From Centropus unirufus (taxonomy: Eukaryota > Chordata > Aves > Cuculiformes > Centropidae): a stretch of DNA of 64,000 nucleotides. Where the stretch lies: assembly GCA_013397695.1 (NCBI GenBank), contig VYZI01000239.1, positions 707,912-771,911 on the forward strand, in the 5' to 3' direction. Below the pieces are notes generated by a model that was not told the origin of the DNA, made no database searches, and saw only the letters and a program-made list of their open reading frames with translations. The position numbers were made by a program, and so were the translations under genes. Shown piece by piece: positions 50,401 to 64,000 of this stretch (position 1 is its first letter; each line of letters opens with the position of its first letter).

Positions 50401-51825
50401 AGTAATGGGATTGATGCTGCCACTTCTGGCAATTCATATTGGGCAATGCTACAAATTTAAGGTCCCTAACATGCATTCAATTTAGATTTAATAAGAGGTA
50501 TTATATCCCATGTTAATTAAGAATGGATTATTTATTGCAAACACTTACAGAGAACTACCTACAGAGCTGTGGCTGCCCATACCAAACTTGGCTTCAGAAG
50601 TGCCAAGCGGTATCCCTTTCAGACTTTTGTGAAACCAAATCAACTGAAATTTTAGGCTATCTTCTGTGGATATGGCACAGAAAATACATGTTTGATGAGA
50701 AAACATTCCTGGAAACATTGAATAGACTTTTGAAGTCTCAGAGTCACGACACCACACGTAGCAGAGCACAGGGCAAAGGCCTAAATTAACTTATCTTAAT
50801 TTCTTCAAGTGTTATGCCACTGAGCTAATGCACTCACTTTCCCTCCTGGCACACAGCTTCCATTTCATTGCTGTAACATGCAGAGAGGTCACTGTCAGCC
50901 TGTGGACAGGAAAAACTGCTTCCCATATCTCAGAGAGCATGGCGCTAGGGCTGTGTTAGGCTCCATTCAGCCTAATACATGAATAATCTGCAATAACCTC
51001 CTGCTGCCAGACACCCTAGTCAGAGCCCTGCATGAGCTACTGCTGACAGTACCCAAAGAGTGGGTTCAGATTCATCAGAGGAGTAATGCGGTTGCAGTTG
51101 TATGGGCCAAGAAGATAATACAACACTTCTCTAGATGCAGAGCAATCCACCAGCAACATGAGAAATAGCAAGTGTTGTAAAAAAAAAAAAAACAAATAAG
51201 TGTGGAAACAAATTATTAGGGGTACAGAGAAGACAGTGTCAACTCACTTGCGGTGCAGATCAATGCTAAATATCTTCTGACGGATGTCAGAGAAACAGGC
51301 ACAGGCTCAGCAATGTAGATGATGCAGAGAGAAGAGCTTTTATGTAAAGTTGCATCTGGAGCCTGGATTGGTCCAGATACAAACAGAAAATTGCAAGCCT
51401 GTAGCAGAAGCACTGTAGACAACGCAAATACCAGATAAATGCTCTTGCAACACATTGATTTCCAACAGTTTGCTCTTTGTCATCTAACTACTGTTCTTGT
51501 AGCTTCTCACAAGTAGAAGGAATCAGTCATGTCTAGAAATTGCTGGGAAGAGATGGCCAGCCGGCCGACTATTAGAAAGCTGTCTGAGCAATCACTAAGC
51601 CACAAGTTGGCTCATCCTTAGTCATGTAAGAACTTCCTCGTTTTCAGCTACGGCCTGAGATTTAACATTGGACTCCAAGAAAAACAAGACTGCTTTTAGT
51701 GTTGTCATCTGACAATTTTGAAGTAGGACATGATTATTGTTGAGGGTGAAGAAAAAAAGATTGACCATGGGGACAGAGCAATCATTTCTTCTAAATAGAA
51801 AGAAGAGACGGTTGTACATGGAACG

Positions 51826-52235
51826 TAGAATCATAGACTTTTTAAGGTTAAAAAAAGACCATCAATATCATTGAGTGCAACTGTTAAACTAACACTACCA
51901 AGTCTACCACAAGTCCAACAAATCTACACAGTTTTTTAATACCTCTATGGATGATGATGCCCCCATTTACCTGGGTAGCCTGTTCCAATTCTTGACAACC
52001 CTTTCGGTGAAGAAAATTTTTGCAATATCCAGTCTAAACCCTTAGCTACCTGGGGGAGAAGGCTGACACCCAGCTCACGACCAATCTCCTATCAGGTAAC
52101 TATAGGGAACAATAAGGTCTCCCCTTATCCTTCTTTTCTCCAGACTAAACAACCACAGTTCCTTCAACCACTCATCGTAAGACTTGTGCTCCAGACCCTT
52201 CACCAGCTTCATTGCATTTTTTTGCATGTACATAT
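51826..52235 (-). mobile_element. CR1 LINE 3' fragment
   Basis: The + strand starts TAGAATCATAGACTTTTTAA, the reversed CR1 tail. On the minus strand, 52235 downward encodes NAMKLVKGLEHKSYDEWLKE and LFSLEKRRIRGDLIVPYSYL, the CR1 ORF2 C-terminus. This is followed by a frameshifted remnant of the final domain (TTCTTCACCGAAAGGGTTGT, GAATTGGAACAGGCTACCCA) and the 3' untranslated tail. It is 5'-truncated, as most CR1 copies are. Confidence 0.92.
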
Positions 52236-55200
52236 TGAAGGAACTGATGCAGTGGTAAATGAATAGGCATGGAGTTGGTGCAAATGATGAAGAAGCTTGG
52301 ATGAAAGAAAGTTTCATAACAAGACATATTTGGGGTCTAGAAAGGAAGACACAAAAAGCCATAACACTGAGGGCCATCACCTTTGCTTCAGATCAAGCTT
52401 TTGTTGATGTGAAATATTTTCCCCACTAAAGCTAAGGTTTTCTGTCTGGGTAATTTGTTGGTCATTAGTTTTTGCTGCTCTGGGCTAACCACTCCTGAGC
52501 TTTTCTCTTTTTCTGGCTCTCTCCTTGGTAGATAGCAGGCAGTACTTGAAGTTCAAATGGATAGTTGTCATTAAGGCAGGTACCAGTTTCTCTTCCTCAG
52601 CCTTTTTGCAGAAGGCACAACTTATCGGAGTACTGACATATTTGATTAGTGTTTACCTTCAGACAGGCTTGTGTTTAAGCCCTATGTGAAACCAAAGCCA
52701 GAGTGCTTCTATTTGCTAAGATAAAATTTTGAGTTTGCAGTGGGTACTTCTCTGACAAGCATGTTCACGTGCCAAGCTTAATATGAGGATGAGAACTTTT
52801 CCTTTTTGCCTTTTTTCTGCATTTCTTTTCTGAAGGGCTGAGAGCAGCACTCATTTATGATGTTTGCTAGCAGCAAGCCTAGCACAGTTGTTCAAATTCT
52901 GGATTCTTTTCTGTGTAGAAACCTGTGATTAAGTCACTTTCGAACAGAAGTTACATCAGATCAGGTCAATATCTAAAGTTTTCTATACTTCGTTATTACC
53001 CTTCATGGCTAGATGTGACTAATCGCATTGCCTCATTTTGATTCTCTTTCCCTCAAGATTAAAACTCATGGGATCAGGAGAAAAGGTTTAATCTTTTGCT
53101 TTTGTGAGTCTGCTCCACTAAAGCTGCACAGCAGGATACTCACAGGAGTTAAAGCTAGCAGAAAACTGGGCATTAGGCTTTACAGCCAGGAGGAAAAGCC
53201 ATACTTGTGTTGTTATAAAGCTTAAGCAGGCAAGCTACACAGAGGTTCACATGCATACAAATTTTTTTCCCCAGCCTTTTAATTCCAATCATCAATTGTG
53301 GCAGTGTCAGATAAAATTCTTTATAACATGAAATAGGTTGGGTAAGTTGAAGAGATTTTATAGCAGTGGCATATTCAAACTGTAGAATGACTAAAAGCTA
53401 TTAAGGTCAACGTATCATTTCCTGAGCTGTATCTCTAATTAGTAGCAGAATTTTTCCTATCCAGTTTAAAGAATAATCTTATTTATACAATGAAATACTG
53501 GCTCATCTCATTAAAGAAGAGAATCCGTCTTGTCTTAAAATAGAATTTGGCACACAATTCTCTTATTGTTGTTTATTTTTGAAAAGCATTCTGTTTAGGT
53601 GATGACAGGGGTAAGATGAATTAGGTTACCACTCTGCACTAATCTGCAGATAAATAATCAGCTGATCAAAGAATATGTTTCAATCTTTTCCAAGACAAAA
53701 TGAAGAGATGTGTGGATGGGGTAGGGGCAAGAGTGAGTAGAACAGAACAGAATACATAAACTACTGATTTGGTAACTTGCAGCTTTTCTTTCCTTGAAGG
53801 AAGAGGCTGCTAATACTGTTGCATAGTCAGTGAAAACATGAATAATGTTAAGCCTTGATGTGATGCTTCTAAGTTTCTTTCCTTCTGATGGGGCAAACAA
53901 TATCAACTGCCATTGAAAACCAAGAGCTTGCCTTTGCATCGTGCTGTCTTCTAAAGGAAATAGTGGAGACGTGCGCTTGCCAAAGAAGGCTGATGTTGCT
54001 GTTGCTATTCTGATACTGTTTTATCAGACTAATTGAAATCCAAAGAAATCCCATAATTACTCGTCATATGGGGAGAGGGGGGGCGGTGCGAGAACCCAAA
54101 TCAACAAACAACCCTGGCAGGATAGGTTTGATCTGCAAAATAAACTTTCAGCCTCTGCTATTTACGTACTTTTGTCAATGAATATTTATGAATGGAATTG
54201 TTCTTGGGCTATTCATTTGAAGACTATAAACATGTTTCTTTCCTTCCCATGAGTGTTTGAGCTTTTCACTGAGTTGTGACCTTTTCTTTAGAAAAGCCAA
54301 TCAGCCCTTTTCTGAAGCAGAACCTGTTGCACTCTCTCTGCAGAATTCATACATTTTTAGATGCAGCTGAAGTAATCCTCTTTGCCGCCACCCTATTCCC
54401 CAGCCCCCATTGCCTCAGCACTCGCACAACTGGATTACTGTGCTCAGCAAATGGGAGAGAAAGGACATTTTGCAGGTTCAACTGTTCTGCTAGAAACTCT
54501 GTAATGAAATCAGAAATGACAAGGTGAGCTCAGCAAAGTCGGAGCTCTGGGAATTTTGTTTGGTAACCCTTTGCTGTCAAACCATTCCATTCACATTCCC
54601 ACAAAAAATCAGATTCTTACTCTATCATTAATTGGTTTTCCTGATTCGCTTATTTGTGACTTTTTTTTCCTCAGGGAAGGTGAAGAAAGGAGGGAGGGGG
54701 AAGAAGAGGGAATGTGGAGGGAGAATTACTATGTTTGTGTGATATTACACTATTTGCCTTTGTGATTTTGCTCTCTCTGAAGAGATATGAGAATAAGTAT
54801 ATCTAGACAGAAATAAGAAGACTCTAGATTGCTGATAAATAGTAACATACATACAAAATAACACACATTAAAACTGTTCACTTACTTTGAGACAATGTAT
54901 TACAACACAGGAGCCAGTTTTTCCTTCATTACAGAACCAGAGTTCCATTTAGTTTCTCCTCTTCAAATTTTCTATCTTAACCTGTGTTTACTTGTATTTT
55001 GAAATCCCAAAGAATACATAACAAATTCCGAAACAAATGGCTAAAAACACAGTACAACTAGCATGAAAACACATTAAGTTTACAAAGCACAATGCAACAC
55101 TACATGCATTAACGAACTCAAGCCAAGCTGGCACAGCTAAACCACAAGAATGCAATGCAATGGAAAGATCTTTCCTTAATGCTAGGTATAGAAAGGCCAT

Positions 55201-56802
55201 GCTGGCCAGCTTCTGCTTTCAGCTCACTAGCCCTCCATCTCAGTGCCTGGATAGGTGCACATTCTCTGGTGGCCGGGGTGCACTCGTACACCATGATGTC
55301 CACGTTCATGGTTAGCTTGGATTTTCTTCCAAGGCATTTCTTGACTCATATCAATGTTTACTTAGACAAATGCTGCATTTATTTCTGTCCTTCAGGGGAC
55401 TTCTTTCAAAAATAGAGGCTATCATGCAACAATAAAGTCCTATGAAAATAGCTGGTTTCCCTAAATGTGATCCTGATTCACATCAGTTTCTGTGCAGTCA
55501 GGTTTTTTCTCCAAGACTACATTTTAACTGTATATTTGAAATCTCAGTTGATCCAATAAAGATTATTTTGGTCCATTTGTGTCCTTATGAGACTTAAGGC
55601 TTCCATTCACAAAGATTAACTATTCCTGATTAATAAAATGGTAAAATCCAGTGTTAGAGTACAGCTCTTCCCTCTGGCAGAAAAATAAAGGCTTTGTAGA
55701 TCAAAACAAAGTACACCTCTGGTATCAAGCAGCCCAGCCTCGTCACAGCTTTGACACTCATTTAATGGCTTCACACAACAGCAATGCACTCGGATAATGT
55801 GAAAGGTCAGTAGAAATTCATAAAAAATTGTCAACACTTGTATCACAGTAGTGTGTTCAATGTCCAACCAAGTTCAGTACTCTACTTCAAGAATAAAAGC
55901 TGCCTTCTGCAGTAAGCAGCAACTTTGCCTGGTTGTAACTGCAGATTGTAACTGCAGTTCACTGAGTGTGTTAACAGTTCTGCGAGATTCAGTTTGAATA
56001 TTCAAGATTCAAAGCACCTTAGAAAGCAAAACAGAGAAGAGGTATTTTCTTCATCTCAGAAATCTTGAACTCTAGAGCCACAAGCCATGAACAACTAGGC
56101 CAGGGTCATATATGAGAACATCAGAGTGAAGAAACTGAACTTAGAATGACTGAATTATAGCACAGTGCCTTTTCCCCAAGCCACTCCTCCATTTCAGATC
56201 TTCAAATCTTCATTGCAAGGGAATACTTCAGTGTTCTTGAAATCTAGTTTCAGATGTGCATGATTTTTTGACTTGGTGTCATGCCTTGTACAATCTCTTA
56301 CAGCACTTTTCTCTACAATCTTTTGTTGCAATATTCCAGCCAAAACATTCCCTTACAAGTCCAAATTTCTTGATGACTGTTTAGTAGAGGGACATTTAGC
56401 ATGTGAAAACCTAGAAAAAAGAAAGGCAGGGCAGAGTAGGGGATGGGAGTTTCTGGAAGGTGGGGGGAGACAGAGAAAGTTCTTGGTGGGGTGGGAGTTC
56501 ATTGCATATAAAATAATGTCACAGAGATGGAAAAGATTCAGGAAGTAAGCACTGAGTAAATGCTCCCAGGTTAGTATAAGTTGAGTGTTATGCCATGAAC
56601 AGTAGAGCTATGCCAGAATGATGTGAAAGAGGTCAGAATCAGATCTCCTGCAGATATAGAAGAGTGTTTTGCATTCACAAACCATTTCACCTCTGAAATA
56701 CTGACCTCATTTCAGTTTTTTAATCAGACTGTTGATTTTCTTCCCGTTTTTATTCAAGCCAGAACCAGCATTTTTTTTCCTGATCATCTTCCATATTTTC
56801 AC

Positions 56803-56885
56803 AGAATAGTTCACAGAATAATTGAGGTTGGAAGGGTTCACTAGAGAAGTTAAACCTTTAACAAAGGTTGCTGGTACTAGATCTT
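56803..56885 (-). mobile_element. Short CR1 3' scrap
   Basis: CACAGAATAATTGAGGTTGG followed by AAGGGTTCAC is the reversed end of a CR1, preceded by a partial duplicate (CACAGAATAGTT). The similarity fades within about 60 bases, so the far boundary is a guess. Confidence 0.7.
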
Positions 56886-59800
56886 TTTTGAATGCCAAAC
56901 CTAATAATTTTCTGTTGGGAGGTGCTATGTATAATGAGCTTTCTTATATATCTCTAAACTCTGGTTGGTTTAATTCTCATTAAATTCATAAGGGTATTTT
57001 TAACATACATACATATATGTATACATTTAAGATGCTCAGTCTTAACACTGCTAACATTTAAGTCCATAAGAATTTTAAGACTATCTGCAACAGGAGTGCA
57101 GTGGATCTCTTCTCTCTCCATACAATGACCTATCTAGTCTAAACAATTTTAGTTAGAGTTCTGGTTTAGGTTTGTTATTACACTGCATCTATTTGCTTGC
57201 ATCACCTGTATAATATTTGAAGAGTGGCTAGCCAATGACTGCTAAAAAAGTGACAGCTGCAATTCTACAGTGAGTCACCTGAGTAACTTTGCCCATGTAA
57301 CCTTACTCTCTGATAACAACATGGCACTATTGGGACTGTTAAGACTAAGCACGGCTCGTAGAGGGAGTACAGCCAGGTAAAAGGCTCCAAAAGATTACTT
57401 AATGCAGGATTTTTTTCTTTTTAACCTGAAATTTTGTAAGTAGTCATTCGTTGCATTCTTGGATTCAGAACACTGCTGAGAGAGTTTAAAATCTCGTAAT
57501 ATCACAGTTAGATCTTTGAGTACAGTGATAGCCTTAATTAGATATTTTAAAGTTAAGGAATAGACAGTGAATAGAAGGGTTCAAATGCAGTTAAGTGGCG
57601 AATTTCTCTGACATAGATGACAAAGAAATTAATCATAAAATTACTTTTCAAAGACTCTCTTGCCACATCTGATGTTAGTGGTTGAAAAAAGTAATAGCTA
57701 GGTTAGTATGGGCATAACAAGGAGTCTCTCCAGGGCTGGAGTACATAATATAGCAGATGTTATAGCCAAAACTTCAGTTTATGGGATGGGATGGAATGGT
57801 GCTTTAACAGATTCCACTGCTTCGTCTCAATTTCTAGAGCAGTCTAGGACTGAGGAGCCACAGAGGTGTTTTTAAACTCTTGATTGTATGGATTCAGCTC
57901 ACAATTGATGTCCTAGATACTATGAATAGCAAACATCAGTAAAACCCATACGTCTGGAAAACTTATTATGCAAAGTATGAGCTGGAAGAAGGTTACAGTG
58001 ACATAAAACTGGAGTGGCACCATGAAAATTAAGATTATAGGTTTACTCTTTAACTGCATATCTTGCATGCATATCTTAACTATTTCTTAATTGCTGTGGT
58101 ATTGGGATTGGGACATGAGCAAAGAAGTAATTTAAAGTGTATTTCTATGGATAAGCAACAGATCAGAATAGCTTTGTATTAGTGCATATACTGAATTAAA
58201 TTTATACTTCAAGCAAATGGTTTTAGTCATAGGTTTCATCAAAGCTCATAGGACTATGATTCATTCAAGTACCTAGTCATATCTTGTGAGTTAAATATTC
58301 TCAGTTTTAGTTCAGAAGGCTCTGAAATCCATCCAGTAATGGAAGATCAAGCAAAATAATTTGATGATCTCTGTGAATAACAGGTAATTCTGGAATCAAT
58401 GATGTGAATAATAGTTAATGTGCTACATCAAGACTAAATTGCATCTTATATTTTAATTCTAAAGAACATTTTGCATTGTGAAAGTGGAGCTGCTCAAGGA
58501 CAACACAAATCACTTGGTCAGAAAGCCATGACACTGAGGTCAGATCCATAGCCAAGCACTGGTGACTTTGAATCCACACATAGGAACTGAAATGTCCCCC
58601 TAAGCAGAGGAAATTTCCTCCAGAAATGAGAAAATGTAGTAGGGGGGAGTTACAGAGAGATTACCCAGAGCATCCTCTTTATAACAAGCCATGCCAGGCA
58701 ATAGCAGAAAATAGAAATGATCATTTGATGATGTTGTCCGTGTGGTGTTGGGTCAGAGCAACAACTCTGTGCCTCTACCGAACTCTAGAGATGCGTCTCA
58801 TTGACCATGTTCGTAGCCAAGTACACTGAGAGCAGAAAAAAAAGGGTCTGAGAACTACCTTTCCCTGCAGTTCACATCCACAGCACAGGGAATAAATTTA
58901 GTACCACAGAGGAACTGAGCTGTTAAAAAATATCATTATTTTCTTACATGATTTCCCTTGTGTCTTTGCCTTACATCTTGCACAGCCACATGCTGAGCTG
59001 TATAGTATCACTACATGGGAAGGGCAAGCTACTACAGTTGCTTTGCACATCTGTAAACACCCACTAATCTCTACAAGGCAAAAGAGAATCAGACCCTCGT
59101 AGTTGGTAACATGGTTTGGGGACAGCCGCAGGTTCCTCTATTTAATATTTACTATTCTGGCAGCAAGGCAGGGTTCCTACACACTGCATTGATGCTGACA
59201 TAGGGGTGATCAAACTGATGTTTGCAGGTCAGTTACTGTGTAAAAAAATTCCCTTGAAAGGACACCAGTTTACATGCATCATTAAAGCTCCATCAGCACA
59301 TTACAGAACTCCAGGTTGTAAACCATGCCAGATCGGGATCTTTCATTCTTTAGATGGATGAAAGTAATGATGCCAGCAGTGACAGGGTATGCATTGTGAT
59401 GAGGTGTTGTGACCAGGAGGCAAGATTTTTGAAAAATTATCTTCTGAAGATGAGTACAAGTAACACAGCAGGTGCTGGAAACTTTTCTGCATCACTAATT
59501 CTGTTTCATTGATTTCAACATTTCACTGATAAATGTGATTTTACTTTTCCCTCACTCAGCAAATATAGTGACTGACAGAGGAAAGCAAACTTTAGCGTCT
59601 GTGTTTATATCCATTGATCTATGTCTTGTAAGCGTTATATCACTTGAGAGTCTTTATGAAAACAGATAATTTATAATGGCAAGAAGATAAACTGCTATCC
59701 ATCTTACAAAATCTTAATGTGAGCTGGTCTATGTCCTTCATTACTGACCATAGTATTCAAGTTGATCCCAGATAATAGGGCAGAGACTTTTATTTCTAAA

Positions 59801-62800
59801 TAAGCAACTTAAGTCTAGCCTGCATTTGTAATTCCTGAAAGGCAGTTACCTTCTCCTCAGTATCTTGTTCTACTGAAAGGAGTTTGTGGCTTTCTGTGAT
59901 TAGATCAATCATTGTCACAGCAGTGGCCGGTAGACAGGACTTTTGGTATTCGCAGTAAAAGAAGAGGTAGCAAAGGACTATGAGTGGAAACCAATCAACC
60001 AATTCCTGCAAGTGGAGGAAGCAAGGGCATCATTGGAAGATCACCACCTGAGCGCATAGAGACAGTTAACTTTTTCAGGATCTCACTTTCAGAAAAGGTG
60101 AATGCCATGATCTTCCTGGAAAGAAGTGTCGAGGAATTGAGGTGTAGTATAGAAATCAAACAGGTTAAAAGTCATAAGCACAGGTTTTCAGTTTACATAT
60201 ACTTCCTTGTTTGCCTGCATCTGAAGATATTAACTCTTGCTGGCTTTGAAACTCTAGTCCTCCACCTTGCAGAGGCAAGTCCTCTGCCTCTAGTCCTCGG
60301 CCTCCTGCAAATCCTAAGAAAAGCAGCCCACTTCTGCCAGATTCTCTCTGTCTTTCATGGTTTAACTTTCCCATTCTTTAGAAGGAACCAATTTTAGTTA
60401 GATTAGCCAAAATATGTTATGAGAAACAGGTCTTGGAAATTCTTGAAGCTTGTAGGAGATAACTTCTTGTCACAGCTACTCAGTAAGCCAACTGGGAAAG
60501 ATACCCTCCTAGACTTGCTGTTTCTGAAAAAGGTCTAAATGCATGTTAACACAACTAAAAATTACACCAAATGGGTCCTTTAGTGAGGAAGAAGTCACTA
60601 GCATTATAGTCCTCTCAGTAAAGGTCTTAGCAAGGACTTGCCGTCCTTGCTCCCATCTCCCCTCAACACACACACCTCCTGCTCAGGCTGATCCTCTGCT
60701 CTCAGTCCCTCTCAGATTAGCACTGGCAGCAGAGGAGGGCCTGCCTTGCTTTGCAGTTTCAGTTACACCTCTCTAAGGAAACTATAACTCAAGGTACCAC
60801 TTGGTGCAAGAAACACTGCAAATTTTCTTTGACATATTTTTCCTGAATAACTTGTGACATTCTATTTTCACTGGAATATCTTTTCTCCTTCTTGCTCCTA
60901 TTTTCATTGGTAATAAAGTTGGATAAAGTCCAACAGCAAATCTCCTTTTATTAGGGCCAATTCCACTCATGATGCAGACATGAAGACTTTAATCAGAGCT
61001 GTTAATGGTGCTGAACTGATACTGTTGTACTAATACCCTGTACTGATACCCAAACTGCTCTGAGTGTGCATGTGCAGATTCCTCTCTCCTAGAATGGAAA
61101 AAAAGAGGAAAGGAAAAAACCCACTTAATTTGTTGGGCATAATTGTATAGATAATCTCAATCTTTTACTTTGTGGCACAGAACAGTGTTCCATTCACACA
61201 TCCATCTTCTCTGAAATAGGAGACTATTCTTACATTTTATTCCCATAATGGTTTTGATAGAAAATCTGTTTTGCTGCAGATGAGGGCCCTGGAGGTTTTT
61301 GGTCTATTGTAATACATAAGAGCTCCCTGACATTGCAGCATTCGTTCTCTAATGCTATTGCCTAGCAGGGCTAAAAGCACTGACGTCTTTTACAGTTCTG
61401 CTATTGCCATTATCCATTTCAATGGAGTTTAAATGTAAAGCTGAAATTGATGGTGTTAAAGCATGAATTTCAATCATACTAAGAAAGAAGATATTGATGG
61501 GAGCTAGCAAGGGAGTTCTGGACAAAAATATTGCAAGTGAGAAGCTGAAATGCTGATTGCTGTAAACCCAGAGACTCTGTATTATTTAGTACAGAGCTAC
61601 TACACATAAAAAGATGTCAGCCCATGTTGCATAACTCAGGATAAGGTGAATTTGTCCTTGTCAGTATTATGGCAACCATCTCCATCCTCCTCTCTAAGGT
61701 GGGACTTCACAGGAAAACATCTTCAAATCTTTATTCAGTCTTTTATCTGAGGTTTAAAGTGCCCCATCTCATTAATCTTTGTAGTCTGGGTGATTTTTTG
61801 TGGCTGCTGACTATCATGCTTCTTCTAAAACAAATTATACCTTGGTAATTATAGTACCATGTTCTGTCTGAGACAGAATCTTTATTGAGCAGTAGAAGAG
61901 ACACTTTCTACCATGCAGGTTATAAAGAACATGATAGCTCAAGGTTAGCAAAACTAATGAGAAAGAGGTAAGGCTGCTTTGCAGGAGCTTAATGAGTTGG
62001 ATTTAAATTTCCACAGCAGATAACCAAAGCTGTGAGCAACCTTGAGACAAATTGAAAACAGAATCATGAAGTGTTACATGGTCCATTGAAGCACCTCTGG
62101 CACAACTATTGCTCTGACCCCTGCTTGGATCCAGGCAAACATCCATGACAGAATTTCCTCAGGGGCTGTGATCAGCTCTTCCCTTGTCTGCCTCTGCATG
62201 TTCCGTGTCCTAAGGTTTAATGCTGTCACCAATAAACACAAAACTGTGTGAGAAATACAACAATGTTCTAGGAATACAGCCATATTTATCTTGGTTCGCA
62301 AACAACTGAAAAGGCTTCTCTGGTACCTTGATTCATTTGTATTTGTGCTTCCATGGCAGGCACATGCTCTGTACCTGCTTAATTGGTTTAATTAAAATTA
62401 AACTCTAAGCAAGCTTAGAGTGCAACAGTGTTGTACAACAGACCTGCACAACAGAACTGTGGTCCTTATTACAGAATTATAGATCAGATTATGAAGAAGA
62501 AAATAAAAATACAATGTTATGTTTCAGATTATACAATAAAAGTCCTCCTTAGCTTTAATGGTATTTAAGTCTCCAAGTTTCTCTTTCTTCCCATCTTCAA
62601 AAGCCTTTCTGCCTTCCCCATCTTAATGTTTCCGAGTTGACTGCATCTTTGGAAAATGCTATCCTTCCTACCTTGAGTGACTCTCTTATTTCTTGCAAGA
62701 CTGTCTCAATCATATCCCATAAACATAACATTTTGCAGGATTCAGTTATGTAAAGGCAATAATTATGACACAATAATTATCAGCAGAATGGATTACAAAC

Positions 62801-64000
62801 TTAGAATTTACAGCAATTATTTCTAAATAAACTCTCTTTCCCATCTCCTCTTACTTTGTTATTTTTGCTGCCATAATGTATACCGTTTGGTTTCAGTTCC
62901 AGTACCAGTTTCCTCCATCTACTGCTTGCTTAGCCTAAAATGGGAGAAAAATACTTGTAGGATGAATGTTTTCAAAAAATTTGAGGAAAGGAGTGTGAAA
63001 ATGTGCCAAAGAAATTTTGAGTCATAGTGACTGACATAGTTTCTTAGCTAACAGCAGTGCTATCCATGTGTGTATAGTGGATTTTTATTCAACATTTCCT
63101 CAGACATCCCCCTTCTCACCAAAAGATACTGTTTGGTGATGTATGTTTAGCAAAACAGTCCCATTCTTCTCGTATTGAAATGTCTTTTTTCCCTGAAACT
63201 GTTTTGAGATTAATGTATACTGATGTGTGAAAACATGATTTTATCTTTATAAGAATTCGTTGTGAATAGTATTTGAAAATGTCTCTCTCCAGCTGCAGGT
63301 CTTCCCTGCACTGTTTGTGTGTATCCTCTGGCCAGCAGCATCTGCAGCCATGGCTTTCTGCAGAGTAAGATCATAGCGTTCAAATGAAATGTAAAATCCT
63401 TAGTGATGGACCTCTTCAGTAGACTAGGTGTAGTACGAAATAAAAATTACTTGATTTTGTTTCAATAAAATGGTGATACACATTTCAACAGGAACCCATC
63501 AGCCTACCTGGCACCACAGTTATACTTGATGGTGGTAGTCTTACTTGCAAGTGTACACTGTGATGATGGTTTGAAATCTTATCCATATGGCTGGGTCCAG
63601 TAGGATAAATTCATAACCAATACCAGTCCTAAAAACTCACACATCTACATTTTACTTGAAAAACTAAGAAAGGGAAATGTTCTTCTCTAATTATGCGAAG
63701 AGAAATGGTCACATAGAGCTGAAAATTAATTCCATGTAAGGGCAAACCTGCACTTTGAATAAACTCTGTCTTGGTTTAAGATTTAAGCCAGAGTGTCCCA
63801 ACATTGCAGACTAAGTTTGTGTTGAACTACATTCAGGGCTTTCAGGTTCACAAGATATATAAAAACATTTAGATAAAATATTATTAAATAAATAGCTGCT
63901 TCACATAGCGGCTCCTACTCTTATTTACTTAATTGCAATAGTAATGATAAGTCTACCAATGTCTAGCGTCTCTGCAGCTCCCAGGAGAACCAAATGTAGA

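Larger units (their letters stand above)
17016..64000 (+). other. CNTNAP5: Intron, downstream of the CNTNAP-family exon (partial)
   Basis: Inferred to be intron because the donor at 17010 opens it and I recognised no following laminin-G exon before the window ends. It contains the CR1, LTR and simple repeats listed separately. The stretches 17016-26670, 26700-29115, 29470-34550, 36480-37910, 38475-51820, 52240-56800 and 56890-64000 are AT-rich unique sequence in which I recognise no gene, RNA or repeat family. A small unrelated exon, a non-coding RNA or a later CNTNAP exon could have been missed by eye. Confidence 0.55.

Noticed and set aside
59984..60397. 137-codon + strand open frame
   Set aside because: Leu-rich second half but no family resemblance; overlapped by comparable frames on the other strand, so probably chance.
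63290..63375. CTCTCTCCAG followed by a GC-richer 80-base segment, exon-like
   Set aside because: No consensus donor at a suitable place and no CNTNAP-like peptide in any frame.
63765..63800. TGTCTTGGTTTAAGATTTAA, weakly like the end of an avian LTR
   Set aside because: Only about 15 bases are similar, with no second end in the window.

Overview
This window reads as nuclear DNA from a bird. The interspersed repeats are dominated by CR1 LINE fragments that end in the avian 3' signature (tandem ATTCTATG-type octamers). There is also an avian-type ERVL solo LTR and a decayed mariner transposon. The sequence is AT-rich and has no bacterial-style gene packing: the longest open frame outside repeats is 158 codons. 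Two isolated N bases (12177 and 13752) suggest a draft assembly. I could not determine the species.

One coding segment is convincing: a 128-base internal exon at 16882-17009 on the + strand, flanked by a polypyrimidine/AG acceptor and a GTAAGT donor. Its translation belongs to the contactin-associated protein (CASPR/neurexin IV) family, and CNTNAP5 is the best guess. On that reading most of the window is intron: at least 16.9 kb upstream of the exon and at least 47.0 kb downstream. Large introns are normal for CNTNAP genes.

Layout. 1-5000: intron with a much-deleted CR1 on the minus strand (1114-2200) and a G-rich purine tract. 5003-5112: degenerate interstitial telomere-like CCCTAA repeat. 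5.8-8.1 kb: a cluster of three CR1 fragments and the mariner remnant. 15841-15920: a pure (TAGA)20 microsatellite, about 1 kb before the exon. 17-29 kb: mostly featureless intron with one strong G-quadruplex motif. 29.1-29.5 kb: old CR1. 34.5-38.5 kb: a repeat-dense block with a GA tract, a small tandem/inverted repeat, a TTCATC microsatellite abutting a CR1 that has lost most of its reverse transcriptase, and a solo LTR. 38.5-64 kb: mostly unique sequence with one CR1 at 51.8 kb and one short CR1 scrap at 56.8 kb.

I found no operon, no CRISPR array, no recognisable RNA gene and no intact mobile element. I do not see a new biological system here. The items most worth a second look are the CNTNAP exon assignment, the mariner remnant, the interstitial telomere-like array and the internally deleted CR1 copies.
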